Assembly (NCBI GenBank): GCA_027854065.1 | Contig: JAQGEF010000016.1 | Location: forward strand, 1 to 64,000 | Source of the DNA: Polluticaenibacter yanchengensis | GTDB taxonomy: Bacteria; Bacteroidota; Bacteroidia; Chitinophagales; Chitinophagaceae | Direction: 5' to 3' | DNA: 64,000 bases | Shown: positions 43,395-52,111 of the stretch, piece after piece | Layout of the letters: each line of letters begins with the position of its first letter | How positions within the stretch are numbered: position 1 is the stretch's first letter | Position numbers and translations under genes: made by a program | Notes under the pieces: model-generated | The model's input: only the letters and a program-made list of their open reading frames with translations | Told to the model about the DNA's origin: nothing | Database searches by the model: none

Positions 43395-44798
43395 TTATTG
43401 AAAATCTAAAATTTTACCGGCGATATTAAGAGAGGCAGATTTAATGTCGTCAGTCACGTTTCTTTTCCATTTAAGCCTTTCTGTTGCAATGCTGTCCGGA
43501 TTATTAATTGCTTTGTATATGTTTGGTACAAATGCTGACGGACTATTTATAAAGCACACTGCATCCAGATTTCCCATTGATGTTTTAAAATGTTCCTGGT
43601 TGTAACAGGCATTGATATCAAAACCGGATTGTTCGGGGTGCGCATAATTAATGTATAACGCAGGTTTATTATCCTGGGAAAAATCTAACCCCATTGTTGA
43701 CCCCAGGTTGATGACGCCGCAAGAGTGCTTTGTAATGTTATTTAAAAGCTTCAGGTCCTCTGATACCGGAAAGAAATTCTCCCATTCCATTGCGCCAAAA
43801 TGTGGCCATACCGGCATGATTACTTTTGCCAGGTGTGGATATTTGTTTGCTACTAGGTCCAGCCTGCCGGTATTGTCCAGTGGTGATGGGCGGACGATGA
43901 TATAAGGTTTGCTGTTTAAGCCTGTTTTGTCATTTTCCAGTGCTTCTAACAGATCATTAAGGTATAAATGGTCGTTATTGACTGACGGTTCATTACCTGA
44001 ATAGCAGAATAATGGCCTGCTGGCAGGTAGTCCATATTGATTGCAAAAATCTTCTTTGGATAAATTTAAGGCACTTTTGGAGTAAAACTCGAATTGCGGG
44101 GTGCCGGTTATGTCTATTTTATCTTCCGGAATATTCGGATAAAATCGCTGAAGGTCATGTTTCATTAGCTGGCTCCACACGAAATATTTATCTGCCCAGA
44201 ATGTGTTTCTTGATTTAGGAAGGTTGTCCCAACTGAAAATGACACAGATGGTTTTGATATTTAATTCATTGGCTTTGGACATAAAATAGCCGGCTTCTAC
44301 TGAGCGCTGGTGTGTACATAGAATCACTTCCGGGTTGATGTCCTTTAAAAGTGTTTCGCAGCTTTTGCCGGCATCACTTTTATTCATTTTAGAAAAAAGG
44401 AATTTTTCGGCTCTGGTAAATGTTTCAATGTTTTTCGATAACTTTTTGCCTACGAAATTGATGAATTTATATAGGAGCCTTTTTTTTATATCTGTACTTC
44501 TATATAGTTCATGCCAGTTTTTACTCAGGGTAGGATTCTTGGCTACTTTGAAGTTTAAATTCATTCTCCCCTGGTATAAACTTCTGCGGAATATATCACA
44601 AAATCTTGTTTCAGTGATATTACTGAATGACACAAAGTTTAAGTGAACATCCGGGTGTGCCTGTTTTATTTCATCAACAATCCCCTCGGGAAATTTATGA
44701 ATAATTGTTATCTCATTGCCTTTCAGGTAAGTTAAAACATCTGAATATAAGTAATTTCTTAAACCAATACCATCCGGAACGAGGAATGCAATTTTCAT
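43395..44798 (-). CDS. GT-B-like glycosyltransferase-type protein
   Basis: This 467-residue protein starts MKIAFLVPDGIGLRNYLYSD, like the N-terminal domain of GT-B enzymes. A linker is followed by VILCTHQRSVEAGYF and VIFSWDNLPKSRNTFWADKY. The C-terminal nucleotide-binding-like domain contains YIIVRPSPLDNTGRL and VINLGSTMGLDFSQDNKPAL. The pattern resembles uncharacterised family 1-like or CDP-glycerol transferase-like enzymes that build surface glycans. The donor and acceptor are unknown. It lies 43 bp downstream of the epimerase gene on the same strand. Confidence 0.65.
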   Translation of the reverse strand: MKIAFLVPDGIGLRNYLYSDVLTYLKGNEITIIHKFPEGIVDEIKQAHPDVHLNFVSFSNITETRFCDIFRRSLYQGRMNLNFKVAKNPTLSKNWHELYRSTDIKKRLLYKFINFVGKKLSKNIETFTRAEKFLFSKMNKSDAGKSCETLLKDINPEVILCTHQRSVEAGYFMSKANELNIKTICVIFSWDNLPKSRNTFWADKYFVWSQLMKHDLQRFYPNIPEDKIDITGTPQFEFYSKSALNLSKEDFCNQYGLPASRPLFCYSGNEPSVNNDHLYLNDLLEALENDKTGLNSKPYIIVRPSPLDNTGRLDLVANKYPHLAKVIMPVWPHFGAMEWENFFPVSEDLKLLNNITKHSCGVINLGSTMGLDFSQDNKPALYINYAHPEQSGFDINACYNQEHFKTSMGNLDAVCFINSPSAFVPNIYKAINNPDSIATERLKWKRNVTDDIKSASLNIAGKILDFQ

Positions 44799-44841
44799 TT
44801 ATTAAATAAGTTTGTTCTTTAAAGATATTTTTCCCTGGTGA

Positions 44842-45867
44842 TCAGGCGATATCAAAGAATGATGTTTTAATGCCCAGGCCTGGTGCGTATGGTATTTTGA
44901 AATTGGACGTTGTATATTCTAACCCGGAGGCGATATCGCTTTTTAAAAGAAGCGGCCCGTCCATATCAAGATAATCAACCAGTGGTGATAAGTGTGCTAC
45001 TGCGGCTGAACCGATACTTGTTTCGTTCATGCCTCCCAGCATTGTTTTAAGGCCGTTTTCTTTTGCATACCTGATCATTCTTAAAGCTGGTGTAATGCCA
45101 CTGCATTTTGTAAGCTTTATATTAATTCCATGAAATTTACCAATGCATTTGTCAATATCGGATTCAAATACGCAACTTTCGTCGGCAATTAAAGGAATGG
45201 GGCTAAAGTCGTAAAGTTCAGGCATATCTTCAAAATTATCTTTTGCTAACGGCTGTTCTATCAACTCTACATTTAAATCTTTAAAGGCTGTAATGTTCTC
45301 TTTAGCTTCTTTTAAGGACCAGCCGGCATTGGCATCTACCCGTAGTGTGCTGTCTGTATGTTTTCTTAATGCTTCAATAATGGCAATATCATTTTCAGTA
45401 CCCAGCTTTATTTTGTAAACCGGCCAGGGTTTTTCCTGCATTTTGGCCACCATTTTTTCAATGGAGTCTATACCGATGGTGAAGTCGGTTTGTGGTTCTG
45501 CAGGGATCCCGTTCGTGAAAAATGTGAACAGCGGTTTGTTATACATTTTTCCAAAAATATCCCAGGCAGCAATATCTAATGCGCAAACGATAAAAGGGTT
45601 GTTCGGCAACAGGTGGTGCAGGTAATGCCAGTACCTGTCTGGTGTAGTAAAGGCGAACTTTTCTATAAATGCCTTTTTTGTTTCTAAAACATTCAACATT
45701 GTTTCAATGCTTTCCGGGTAGTATCTTATTGCCGGAGCTTCGCCATAGCCGGTAATTCCCCTGTTTTCTAAGCTTACAATAATGGATTCCTGGCTTTTTT
45801 TTGTACCGGAACTTATTGTAAAAGGGTGTATGAAATCAATATTTGAAGTTTTGAAATTTAATATCAT
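44842..45867 (-). CDS. L-Ala-D/L-Glu-type dipeptide epimerase
   Basis: This 341-residue enolase-superfamily enzyme has start MILNFKTSNIDFIHPF. It has the KxK catalytic pair in VYKIKLGTEND, metal ligands in LRVDANAGWS, VELIEQP and PLIADESC, and the second-side Lys in NIKLTKCSG. This layout is that of dipeptide epimerases of the muconate-lactonising subgroup. They epimerise L-Ala-D-Glu from murein or related dipeptides. A role in peptidoglycan recycling is likely, but substrate preference differs widely in this group. Confidence 0.85.
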   Translation of the reverse strand: MILNFKTSNIDFIHPFTISSGTKKSQESIIVSLENRGITGYGEAPAIRYYPESIETMLNVLETKKAFIEKFAFTTPDRYWHYLHHLLPNNPFIVCALDIAAWDIFGKMYNKPLFTFFTNGIPAEPQTDFTIGIDSIEKMVAKMQEKPWPVYKIKLGTENDIAIIEALRKHTDSTLRVDANAGWSLKEAKENITAFKDLNVELIEQPLAKDNFEDMPELYDFSPIPLIADESCVFESDIDKCIGKFHGINIKLTKCSGITPALRMIRYAKENGLKTMLGGMNETSIGSAAVAHLSPLVDYLDMDGPLLLKSDIASGLEYTTSNFKIPYAPGLGIKTSFFDIA

Positions 45868-45995
45868 GCTCATTATTAATAGATGTGGCAAAGTTGTAGA
45901 ATTTATTTCAAAGTTTTCCTTGCGATTTTACGGGGATAATATTATTTTTATTTCAGAATCGTTAGTGAATTTTAACAAAATTTAAAATTACCTTT

Positions 45996-46003
45996 TATCT
46001 TTG
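45996..46003 (+). promoter_or_regulatory. -7 box of the surface-protein operon
   Basis: TATCTTTG matches TAnnTTTG and overlaps the first codon of the longest ORF (46001), so translation must start later, at the ATG 46055 that begins a signal peptide. Confidence 0.6.
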
Positions 46004-46054
46004 TTACGATTATCTTATGAAAATTATAAAAATTTAACTATTCAATCAATAAAT

Positions 46055-47686
46055 ATGAAGAAAGTACTACTGTCTGCTTTTTTATTGGCTGCGTTACAAT
46101 CTAATGCCCAATTGTATATTAATAACGGTACGCTTTATATAGATAATGGTGCTGTTGTTTCTGTAGCGGGGAATGTGGAGAGTAATACCAATATACAGGT
46201 AAACGGACCAACAGGAACGGGTAAGTTGCTATTGAACGGAACGGGTGCTCAGAATGTAAACATGAATGGTTTTGCCATTCCTAATTTAGAAATCAATAAT
46301 GCGGCTAATGTAACATTGACAGGGGCTGCAAAAGTGTCGAATAATCTGAATTTGGTAAACGGTAAAGTTTTATTAGGTTCTAATAATTTAAGCCTGGCCA
46401 ATACTGCAACGGTAACTGGGCAGGGTGATACCAGGTATATTGTGAGCAACGGGACCGGTGAATTAAGAAAAGAAATATCTGCGGCCGGTACTTATTCATT
46501 GCCTGTCGGAAATGCTTCAACGTATAACCCGGTTGAGATTGTTCAAACAGGTGGTACTTTTTCAAATGCTTATGTAGGGGTGAGAAATATTGAAGGTAAA
46601 CACCCGAATGCGCATGTAAGGGTTTCGGAATTCCTGAAGACTTACTGGTCCTTGACCTCAAGTGGTATAACGGGTGGCACGAGGACTGCCACCGGTACTT
46701 ATAATAACGCCAGTTTTGAGGTGACAGCACCTGGTGTAGAAGCTGATATCTATGCATTTAATTATAACGGGACACAATGGGCATTAGGAACTGCGCAGAA
46801 TGCTGCCAATAATACGGTATCAATGAATGTGGCTGCTTCGGGCACTCAGCATTTGTATGGTATGAACAAATTTGTATTAGCTGTTCCTAAAGTATTTTTA
46901 CAAGGCGCTTACAATAGCAGTACGGGCTTAATGAATGATTTATTGAGAACAAGTGCCGCTTATTCGATTGGTAGCCTGCCTGCCTCAAATTTATTGCCGT
47001 TAACAGATCCGTACAGAACTGCACCATACAATGCTAATTTCTCACATGTAAATAATGCTAACGCTGAAACGATATCTTCGGATGTTCTGAAAGATCTGGC
47101 TAATCCCAACGACCAGATTGTGGATTGGGTGTTCGTAGAACTAAGGGAGAGATCATCTAATACGGTGGCACCTGTCATACAAACAAGAGCTGCATTATTA
47201 CAAAGAGATGGTGATGTGGTTGATATTGATGGTGTTAGCCCGTTGTTCTTTAAAAACCTGGACGCTAAAGCGACTTATGTTGTTGCTGTAAGACACAGGA
47301 ATCATATTGGGTTAAGTTCAAACCCGGCTACGGCAAGTAGTTTAGGATTGCAGTCAACTGCTATTGATTTGACTACTGGTACTATTTTTGGTACTGCTAA
47401 TACTAATTATGGCGTTGTAAATGGTAAAAATGTATTGTATGCCGGTAATGCGAACTCAAATACGAATGTGAGATACGGTGGACCGTCCAATGACAAGGAT
47501 TATTTATTATCGACAATATTAGGAGGTAATTCAGTGTTGCTTCAATCGAATGTTTATAGTGTCGGAGATCTGAATATGAATAGGAATGTAAGATACAGCG
47601 GCCCGTCAAATGATAAAGATTATTTATTATCAACAATTTTGAACGGAAGTTCTGTTGTTATAAAATCTCAAGTATTACCTAATTAA
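46055..47686 (+). CDS. Secreted surface protein with two dockerin-like repeats
   Basis: This is a protein of about 543 residues with signal peptide MKKVLLSAFLLAALQSNA. It has an N-terminal beta-helix-like region rich in Asn (NNGTLYIDNGAVVSVAG, LLLNGTGAQNVNMNG, LVNGKVLLGSNNLSLAN), a middle domain (about residues 260-440), and two nearly identical C-terminal repeats, NVRYGGPSNDKDYLLSTI and NVRYSGPSNDKDYLLSTI. The second is preceded by VGDLNMN, so the unit reads GDxNxNxxV...NDKDYLL. This resembles a dockerin calcium loop with an insertion. The partner gene follows 5 bp later. No T9SS domain is visible on this protein. Confidence 0.7.
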   Translation: MKKVLLSAFLLAALQSNAQLYINNGTLYIDNGAVVSVAGNVESNTNIQVNGPTGTGKLLLNGTGAQNVNMNGFAIPNLEINNAANVTLTGAAKVSNNLNLVNGKVLLGSNNLSLANTATVTGQGDTRYIVSNGTGELRKEISAAGTYSLPVGNASTYNPVEIVQTGGTFSNAYVGVRNIEGKHPNAHVRVSEFLKTYWSLTSSGITGGTRTATGTYNNASFEVTAPGVEADIYAFNYNGTQWALGTAQNAANNTVSMNVAASGTQHLYGMNKFVLAVPKVFLQGAYNSSTGLMNDLLRTSAAYSIGSLPASNLLPLTDPYRTAPYNANFSHVNNANAETISSDVLKDLANPNDQIVDWVFVELRERSSNTVAPVIQTRAALLQRDGDVVDIDGVSPLFFKNLDAKATYVVAVRHRNHIGLSSNPATASSLGLQSTAIDLTTGTIFGTANTNYGVVNGKNVLYAGNANSNTNVRYGGPSNDKDYLLSTILGGNSVLLQSNVYSVGDLNMNRNVRYSGPSNDKDYLLSTILNGSSVVIKSQVLPN

Positions 47687-47691
47687 TTATT

Positions 47692-48828
47692 ATGAAAAAG
47701 TTATTTATATTTTCCGCATTAATTTTAAGTGTTAGTTTGTCTTTTGCACAAACCTGGCAGGCTACTATAAAGAAAGGCACACAGACGAATTCCGTAAAAT
47801 TATTTTTAAAGGCTTCGGAGGCCATTACAAATCAATATCTGAACTCATTGGAGTTTGCTATTTTAATACCGGCTACGGTGAATCCGCAGCCTGAAGTAAA
47901 GCTATTGAGCAATAGTATTTCTCACCTGACCTGGGAAGGTTTTCCTGCTGCCAAACAGGTTTCTGATGAAACGTTCCTTGGTAAAGCTTTTAAAAGCTAT
48001 TATTTCCGCGCAGATGGCAGTAATGTTGCCAATAATAATTTCCCGGCAACAGAATTTGAAGCGGTGGAAATTATATTGACTGGTGCCGGACTGACTGATG
48101 TTTATTTAGCGCAGTTACCGGACGGCGGTTCTACCGGTTTTGTAAATTTTTACCTGGCGACAAACATTAAAGCGGATGCTAATGATGTTAACCCGTTCTA
48201 TGGTTCAGGTTCTTTTAACGATGGGAAGGGATATTCCGGTGAGTCTTATGTAAAGTTGACTGATGTGGATTTGCCTGTAAATTTTATGTCGTTTTACGCA
48301 TTAAAAGCATCTGGTGCTTCTAAATTGGTTTGGGATGTTGAAAATGATATCAACAATCAATATTTTGAAATTGAAAGAAGTGAGGACGGAAGAAATTACT
48401 CTAAAATTGGTTCCGTGAATGCAAAAGCAAACGGTAAATCTTCTAATTCTTATGAATTTTTAGATAATGGTTTTCAAAATGCCAATGCTGCTTCTGTTTA
48501 TTACAGAATCAAACAGGTAGATAAAGATGGGGCTGTTACTTACAGCGTGATCCGTACTTTGAAAATTGATAAAAATGCGTTGCTGAACTTATTCCCTAAT
48601 CCTGTAAAATCAGTTACTAAATTAAGCTTTGATTCTAAAACGGAATATAAAGCATCAATTTTAGTTAGAGATATTTCCGGTAAAATAGTTTTAAATAAGG
48701 CAGTTTTGGTAAACAAAGGCGTGAACAATTTTGATATCAATTTACAAAATGTGGCTGCCGGTGAATACAATGTTACATTGTTAAGCCCGGCGGGTTCTGA
48801 AAATATTAAGTTGACCAAGATTCAATAA
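47692..48828 (+). CDS. T9SS type A sorting-domain protein
   Basis: This 378-residue protein has a signal peptide (MKKLFIFSALILSVSLSFAQ), an N-terminal cohesin-like or immunoglobulin-like domain (about residues 25-190), a short ig-like linker (WDVENDINNQYFEIERSEDG), and a C-terminal T9SS sorting domain. The sorting domain opens LLNLFPNPVKSVTKLSF and ends ENIKLTKIQ. PNP followed by a beta-sandwich is the hallmark of type A T9SS cargo. It lies 5 bp after the gene with dockerin-like repeats. A cohesin-dockerin style pairing between the two is a tempting inference that sequence alone does not prove. Confidence 0.8.
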   Translation: MKKLFIFSALILSVSLSFAQTWQATIKKGTQTNSVKLFLKASEAITNQYLNSLEFAILIPATVNPQPEVKLLSNSISHLTWEGFPAAKQVSDETFLGKAFKSYYFRADGSNVANNNFPATEFEAVEIILTGAGLTDVYLAQLPDGGSTGFVNFYLATNIKADANDVNPFYGSGSFNDGKGYSGESYVKLTDVDLPVNFMSFYALKASGASKLVWDVENDINNQYFEIERSEDGRNYSKIGSVNAKANGKSSNSYEFLDNGFQNANAASVYYRIKQVDKDGAVTYSVIRTLKIDKNALLNLFPNPVKSVTKLSFDSKTEYKASILVRDISGKIVLNKAVLVNKGVNNFDINLQNVAAGEYNVTLLSPAGSENIKLTKIQ

Positions 48829-48846
48829 TTCAATTATTTCTATTGA

Positions 48847-48890
48847 AACTAAAAGAGTTGCTTTGATTAATCAAGGCAACTCTTTTAGTT
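48847..48890 (+). terminator. Terminator after the surface-protein operon
   Basis: AACTAAAAGAGTTGC pairs with GCAACTCTTTTAGTT and the stem extends almost perfectly to the centre (44 bp in all). It lies 18 bp past the stop. Confidence 0.85.
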
Positions 48891-48904
48891 TGGATTTGTT
48901 TAAC

Positions 48905-49097
48905 AGTATTACAAATGCTCAGAGGCTGCCGGATACCGCAGGTGGCGAGGTACGAGCCAGTGTTTTGTACGGCTGAATGTTAAAGGGTTTACTGGAATAT
49001 AGCGAATAATATTCTGAAGGACTTGCCGTACAAAATACCTGGCCTGGGGTAGCCGGAACGGCTGTACAATAAATGGTAAAAAGCTGAGAGCCCCAAA
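48905..49097 (-). repeat. R1 structured repeat, copy F (long type, divergent arms)
   Basis: Read on the minus strand, the central arms are GTATTTTGTACGGC and GCCGTACAAAACAC, quite different from copies A-D but still complementary. The flanks TTTGGGGCTCTCAGC and CGGCAGCC and the end TTGTAATACTG are conserved. The 377-bp gap holds this and the tyrS promoter. Confidence 0.8.
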
Positions 49098-49160
49098 TAT
49101 TACCGAAAGGTAGAATGGATAATTTTAAGTGCTTTTCAATTTAGTGTTATAGAATAGATT

Positions 49161-49168
49161 TACATTTG
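49161..49168 (+). promoter_or_regulatory. -7 box of tyrS-trmD
   Basis: TACATTTG matches TAnnTTTG. The leader to the tyrS ATG is only about 30 bases, with no room for an attenuator, unlike the tyrZ-type gene. Confidence 0.55.
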
Positions 49169-49205
49169 CGTTCCAAATAATAATAAAAATTACAATCATA
49201 TAATT

Positions 49206-50489
49206 ATGAATTTGATAGAAGAATTAAGATGGAGGGGATTGATCTCTAATATTATACCGGGTACAGAGGAACAATTGCTGAAGGAAGTAACTACCGGTTA
49301 CGTGGGTTTTGACCCTACAGCGGAAAGTTTGCATATTGGTAGCCTGGTACCTATTCTTTTATTGGTTCACATGCAGCGTGCGGGACATCGCCCGGTGGCA
49401 TTGATTGGTGGCGCGACGGGCATGATTGGTGATCCGACGGGTAAAAGTGATGAGCGTAACCTATTGAATGAGGAAGCGTTGCAGCGCAATGTTGCCGGAA
49501 TCAAAAAACAATTATCTAAATTTATAAAGTTTGACGAGAGTGATCCGAAAGCGGCGCTTTTGGTGAATAACTATGATTGGTTTAAGGACTTTTCTTTCAT
49601 TAATTTCTTACGTGATGTGGGTAAAAACATTACGGTGAACTATATGATGGCGAAAGATAGCGTGAAGAAACGGATTGAGGGAGATACGGGTATTAGTTAT
49701 ACGGAGTTTGCTTACCAGTTGATGCAGGGTTATGATTTTGTGCATTTGTATAAGGCGATCAATTGTAAGCTGCAGTTTGGCGGCAGCGACCAATGGGGTA
49801 ATATTACTACCGGTACGGAATTGGTGCGTCGCATGGCACAAGGTGATGCTTATGCGTTTACCTGCCCGTTGATTACAAAGGCAGATGGCGGTAAATTCGG
49901 TAAAACAGAAAAGGGGAATGTGTGGCTGGATGCGAACCTGACAAGCCCTTACCAGTTTTACCAGTTCTGGTTAAACGCTACGGATGAAGATGCTAAAAAA
50001 TGGATTAAAATATTCACCTTCCTGCCGCAGGCAGAAATTGAGGTGATTATTGCGGAGCATGATCAGCAGCCGCATGTCCGTGGTTTACAAAAGCGTCTGG
50101 CGGAAGAGCTGACAACTTTTGTACACAGTAAAGAGGACTATGATTTTGCTGTGCAGGCTTCTGAAATTTTATTCAGTAATAGCGCAACAGAATCTTTGAA
50201 AAAACTTACAACGAAACAGTTGCTGGAGGTGATGGATGGTGTGCCACAGGTGAAATTTTCAAAAGAGGCTTTCGAGGCTGGTACGGATATCGTCAGTTTT
50301 CTGGCAGAGACGACTATTTTTCCTAGTAAAGGGGAAGCCCGTAAAATTGCTCAGGCTGGCGGCGTAAGTATCAATAAAGAAAAAGTACAGGGAATTGACG
50401 CTAAAACCAATGAGTTTGGTTTGCTAAATGGCCAGTACCTGTTGGTGCAGAAAGGCAAAAAAAATTATTACTTAGTAGAAATCGTATAA
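49206..50489 (+). CDS. tyrS: Tyrosyl-tRNA synthetase, TyrS-type (housekeeping)
   Basis: This 427-residue class I synthetase has [13 protein letters not shown] with HIGS at residues 43-46, [20 protein letters not shown] (about residues 170-189) with [15 protein letters not shown] at residues 230-234 in place of KMSKS, and a C-terminal S4 domain from about residue 355. This is the common bacterial TyrS form and is different from the TyrZ-type copy at 12953. trmD starts 2 bp after its stop codon. Two full-length TyrRS genes in 64 kb is unusual. Confidence 0.96.
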   Translation: MNLIEELRWRGLISNIIPGTEEQLLKEVTTGYVGFDPTAESLHIGSLVPILLLVHMQRAGHRPVALIGGATGMIGDPTGKSDERNLLNEEALQRNVAGIKKQLSKFIKFDESDPKAALLVNNYDWFKDFSFINFLRDVGKNITVNYMMAKDSVKKRIEGDTGISYTEFAYQLMQGYDFVHLYKAINCKLQFGGSDQWGNITTGTELVRRMAQGDAYAFTCPLITKADGGKFGKTEKGNVWLDANLTSPYQFYQFWLNATDEDAKKWIKIFTFLPQAEIEVIIAEHDQQPHVRGLQKRLAEELTTFVHSKEDYDFAVQASEILFSNSATESLKKLTTKQLLEVMDGVPQVKFSKEAFEAGTDIVSFLAETTIFPSKGEARKIAQAGGVSINKEKVQGIDAKTNEFGLLNGQYLLVQKGKKNYYLVEIV

Positions 50490-50490
50490 C

Positions 50491-51165
50491 GTGCATATAG
50501 ATATATTAAGCGCTGTGCCGGATTTGCTGGATAGCCCATTGAGTCATAGCATTATGAAGCGCGCACAGGATAAAGGTTTATTAACGGTGAAAGTGCACCA
50601 GCTGCGTAAATGGGCGATTAACGCACATGCGCAGATTGATGACTACCAGTTTGGTGGTGGTGCGGGTATGGTGATGATGTGTGAACCTCTGGAAAAAGCG
50701 ATACTGGAACTTCAGCAGGATGGAAAGTTTGATGAGATTATCTATATGACACCGGATGGTAAAACATTTAACCAGCGTACGGCGAATCAATTGTCGCTAA
50801 AAAATAAGCTGTTGATTATTTGCGGGCATTATAAAGGTATTGATGAGCGTATCCGGGAACATTATGTGACTATGGAGATCTCGATTGGCGACTTTGTACT
50901 GAGTGGGGGAGAGCTGCCTGCTGCAATTGTTGTGGACGCTATCGGCAGGATTATTCCGGGTGTTTTAAATGATGAAACCTCAGCCTTATTTGACTCTTTC
51001 CAGGATAATTTACTGGCACCGCCGGTGTACACACGCCCAGCTGATTATAATGGCTGGAAAGTGCCGGAAATCCTGCTTTCAGGAAATCCTGCGAAAATAG
51101 AAGAATGGCGTAATGAAAAAAGCCTGGAACGTACAGAGCAACGAAGACCGGATTTATTGAAATAG
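50491..51165 (+). CDS. trmD: tRNA (guanine-37-N1) methyltransferase
   Basis: This 224-residue SPOUT-class enzyme methylates G37 next to the anticodon to prevent frameshifting. It has the trefoil-knot motifs YKGIDERIREHYVTMEISIG and DFVLSGGELPAAIVVDAIGR, and DDYQFGGGAGMVMM in the N-terminal half. The start is GTG at 50491, two bases after tyrS. In many bacteria trmD lies with rpsP, rimM and rplS; here it is paired with tyrS instead. It ends at a perfect palindrome. Confidence 0.96.
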   Translation: MHIDILSAVPDLLDSPLSHSIMKRAQDKGLLTVKVHQLRKWAINAHAQIDDYQFGGGAGMVMMCEPLEKAILELQQDGKFDEIIYMTPDGKTFNQRTANQLSLKNKLLIICGHYKGIDERIREHYVTMEISIGDFVLSGGELPAAIVVDAIGRIIPGVLNDETSALFDSFQDNLLAPPVYTRPADYNGWKVPEILLSGNPAKIEEWRNEKSLERTEQRRPDLLK

Positions 51166-51203
51166 ATATATGGGCCGCATTTAATTAAATGCGGCCCATA
51201 TAT
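51166..51203. terminator. Perfect 38-bp palindrome after trmD
   Basis: ATATATGGGCCGCATTTAA is followed directly by its exact reverse complement TTAAATGCGGCCCATATAT. It starts at the trmD stop. It is likely a terminator hairpin, though a good T-run is missing, so a cruciform or protein-binding role is possible. Confidence 0.65.
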
Positions 51204-51302
51204 TTGCTTAGAGATATTCATGAAAATTACGGAGATTTTTCTTGGAAAATTTGATGGGACAATATAAAAAGTATTATTCTACACTTCTTCCTTCGAAGTT
51301 AC

Positions 51303-51833
51303 TTAGTTTTTCTTTGCATTTATAACATGTGCTAAATGATGCTCACAATGCCAGGCATAAATTCCAAGATTAGTTTTTAATGAAATTCTTTCTTGAGTTT
51401 CCGGATGTATAAAAGCCTTCTCGAAATCTTTTTCACTTAAACTTTTCAATAAGTTGATCCATCTTTCGTGCAAACCTTCTAATATTTTCAATGAGCTTTT
51501 GATTGAGAGATATTTTGAATCAGAAAGCTCTGCCCATAAATTTTCAGAGTAAGGTTTTATGGTAGGGATATCTTCGGTTAATGCAAGTTTAAATCTAACC
51601 AAGCTATTTATATGACTGTCGGCGCAATGATTCACCACTTGTTTAATTGTCCAGCCGTTTGGCCGGTATTGTTTTTCAAGTTCTTGTTCAGTTAGATCCT
51701 TAGTTTCGTCGCTTAGCTTTTTGGGAAATGCCTCAATTATTTTCATCCAACCTTCAATTGTATTTCTGTCAATGTTTTGAGGTTTTTGAAATTTTCCGAT
51801 TGGATATTTAAGCTTCTCTATGTTTTGTTCCAT
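51303..51833 (-). CDS. YfiT-like DinB-family protein
   Basis: This 176-residue metal-binding four-helix protein opens KYPIGKFQKPQNI. The YfiT-type motifs RPNGWTIKQVVNHCADSH and NSLVRFKLALTE follow, and near the end WHCEHHLAHVINA supplies the His pair. In Bacillus, YfiT relatives are thiol transferases or putative metal-dependent hydrolases. This one is full length. The gene stands alone with 280 bp of unremarkable sequence on its upstream side. Confidence 0.85.
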   Translation of the reverse strand: MEQNIEKLKYPIGKFQKPQNIDRNTIEGWMKIIEAFPKKLSDETKDLTEQELEKQYRPNGWTIKQVVNHCADSHINSLVRFKLALTEDIPTIKPYSENLWAELSDSKYLSIKSSLKILEGLHERWINLLKSLSEKDFEKAFIHPETQERISLKTNLGIYAWHCEHHLAHVINAKKN

Positions 51834-52040
51834 TATTAATCTGATTTTTTTAAGTATGTAAAATAAGTCAGTCCTCAGAAAAATTTAAAGTTAGTAAGGG
51901 GCCAAATAATTTTAATGATTAAATATAATATTAAACCATTAATGGGACTACATGGTGTAGTGAGCGTCCCTATATTTTTGAGGATAAAGGTAAAAAGTAC
52001 AGATTAACAATTAATAAGTTATTCCCGCAAAAATAAGTAT

Positions 52041-52100
52041 AGCAGCCTCCTAAATATGCGAATAGTTATAAACTTCTGTTCGCGTATTTAAGAGGCTGCA
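52041..52100 (-). terminator. Long hairpin after parE
   Basis: GCAGCCTCCTAAATATGCGAA pairs with TTCGCGTATTTAAGAGGCTGC with two mismatches around an 18-base loop. It begins about 12 bp past the parE stop. Confidence 0.75.
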
Positions 52101-52111
52101 CTGTAAAAAAA

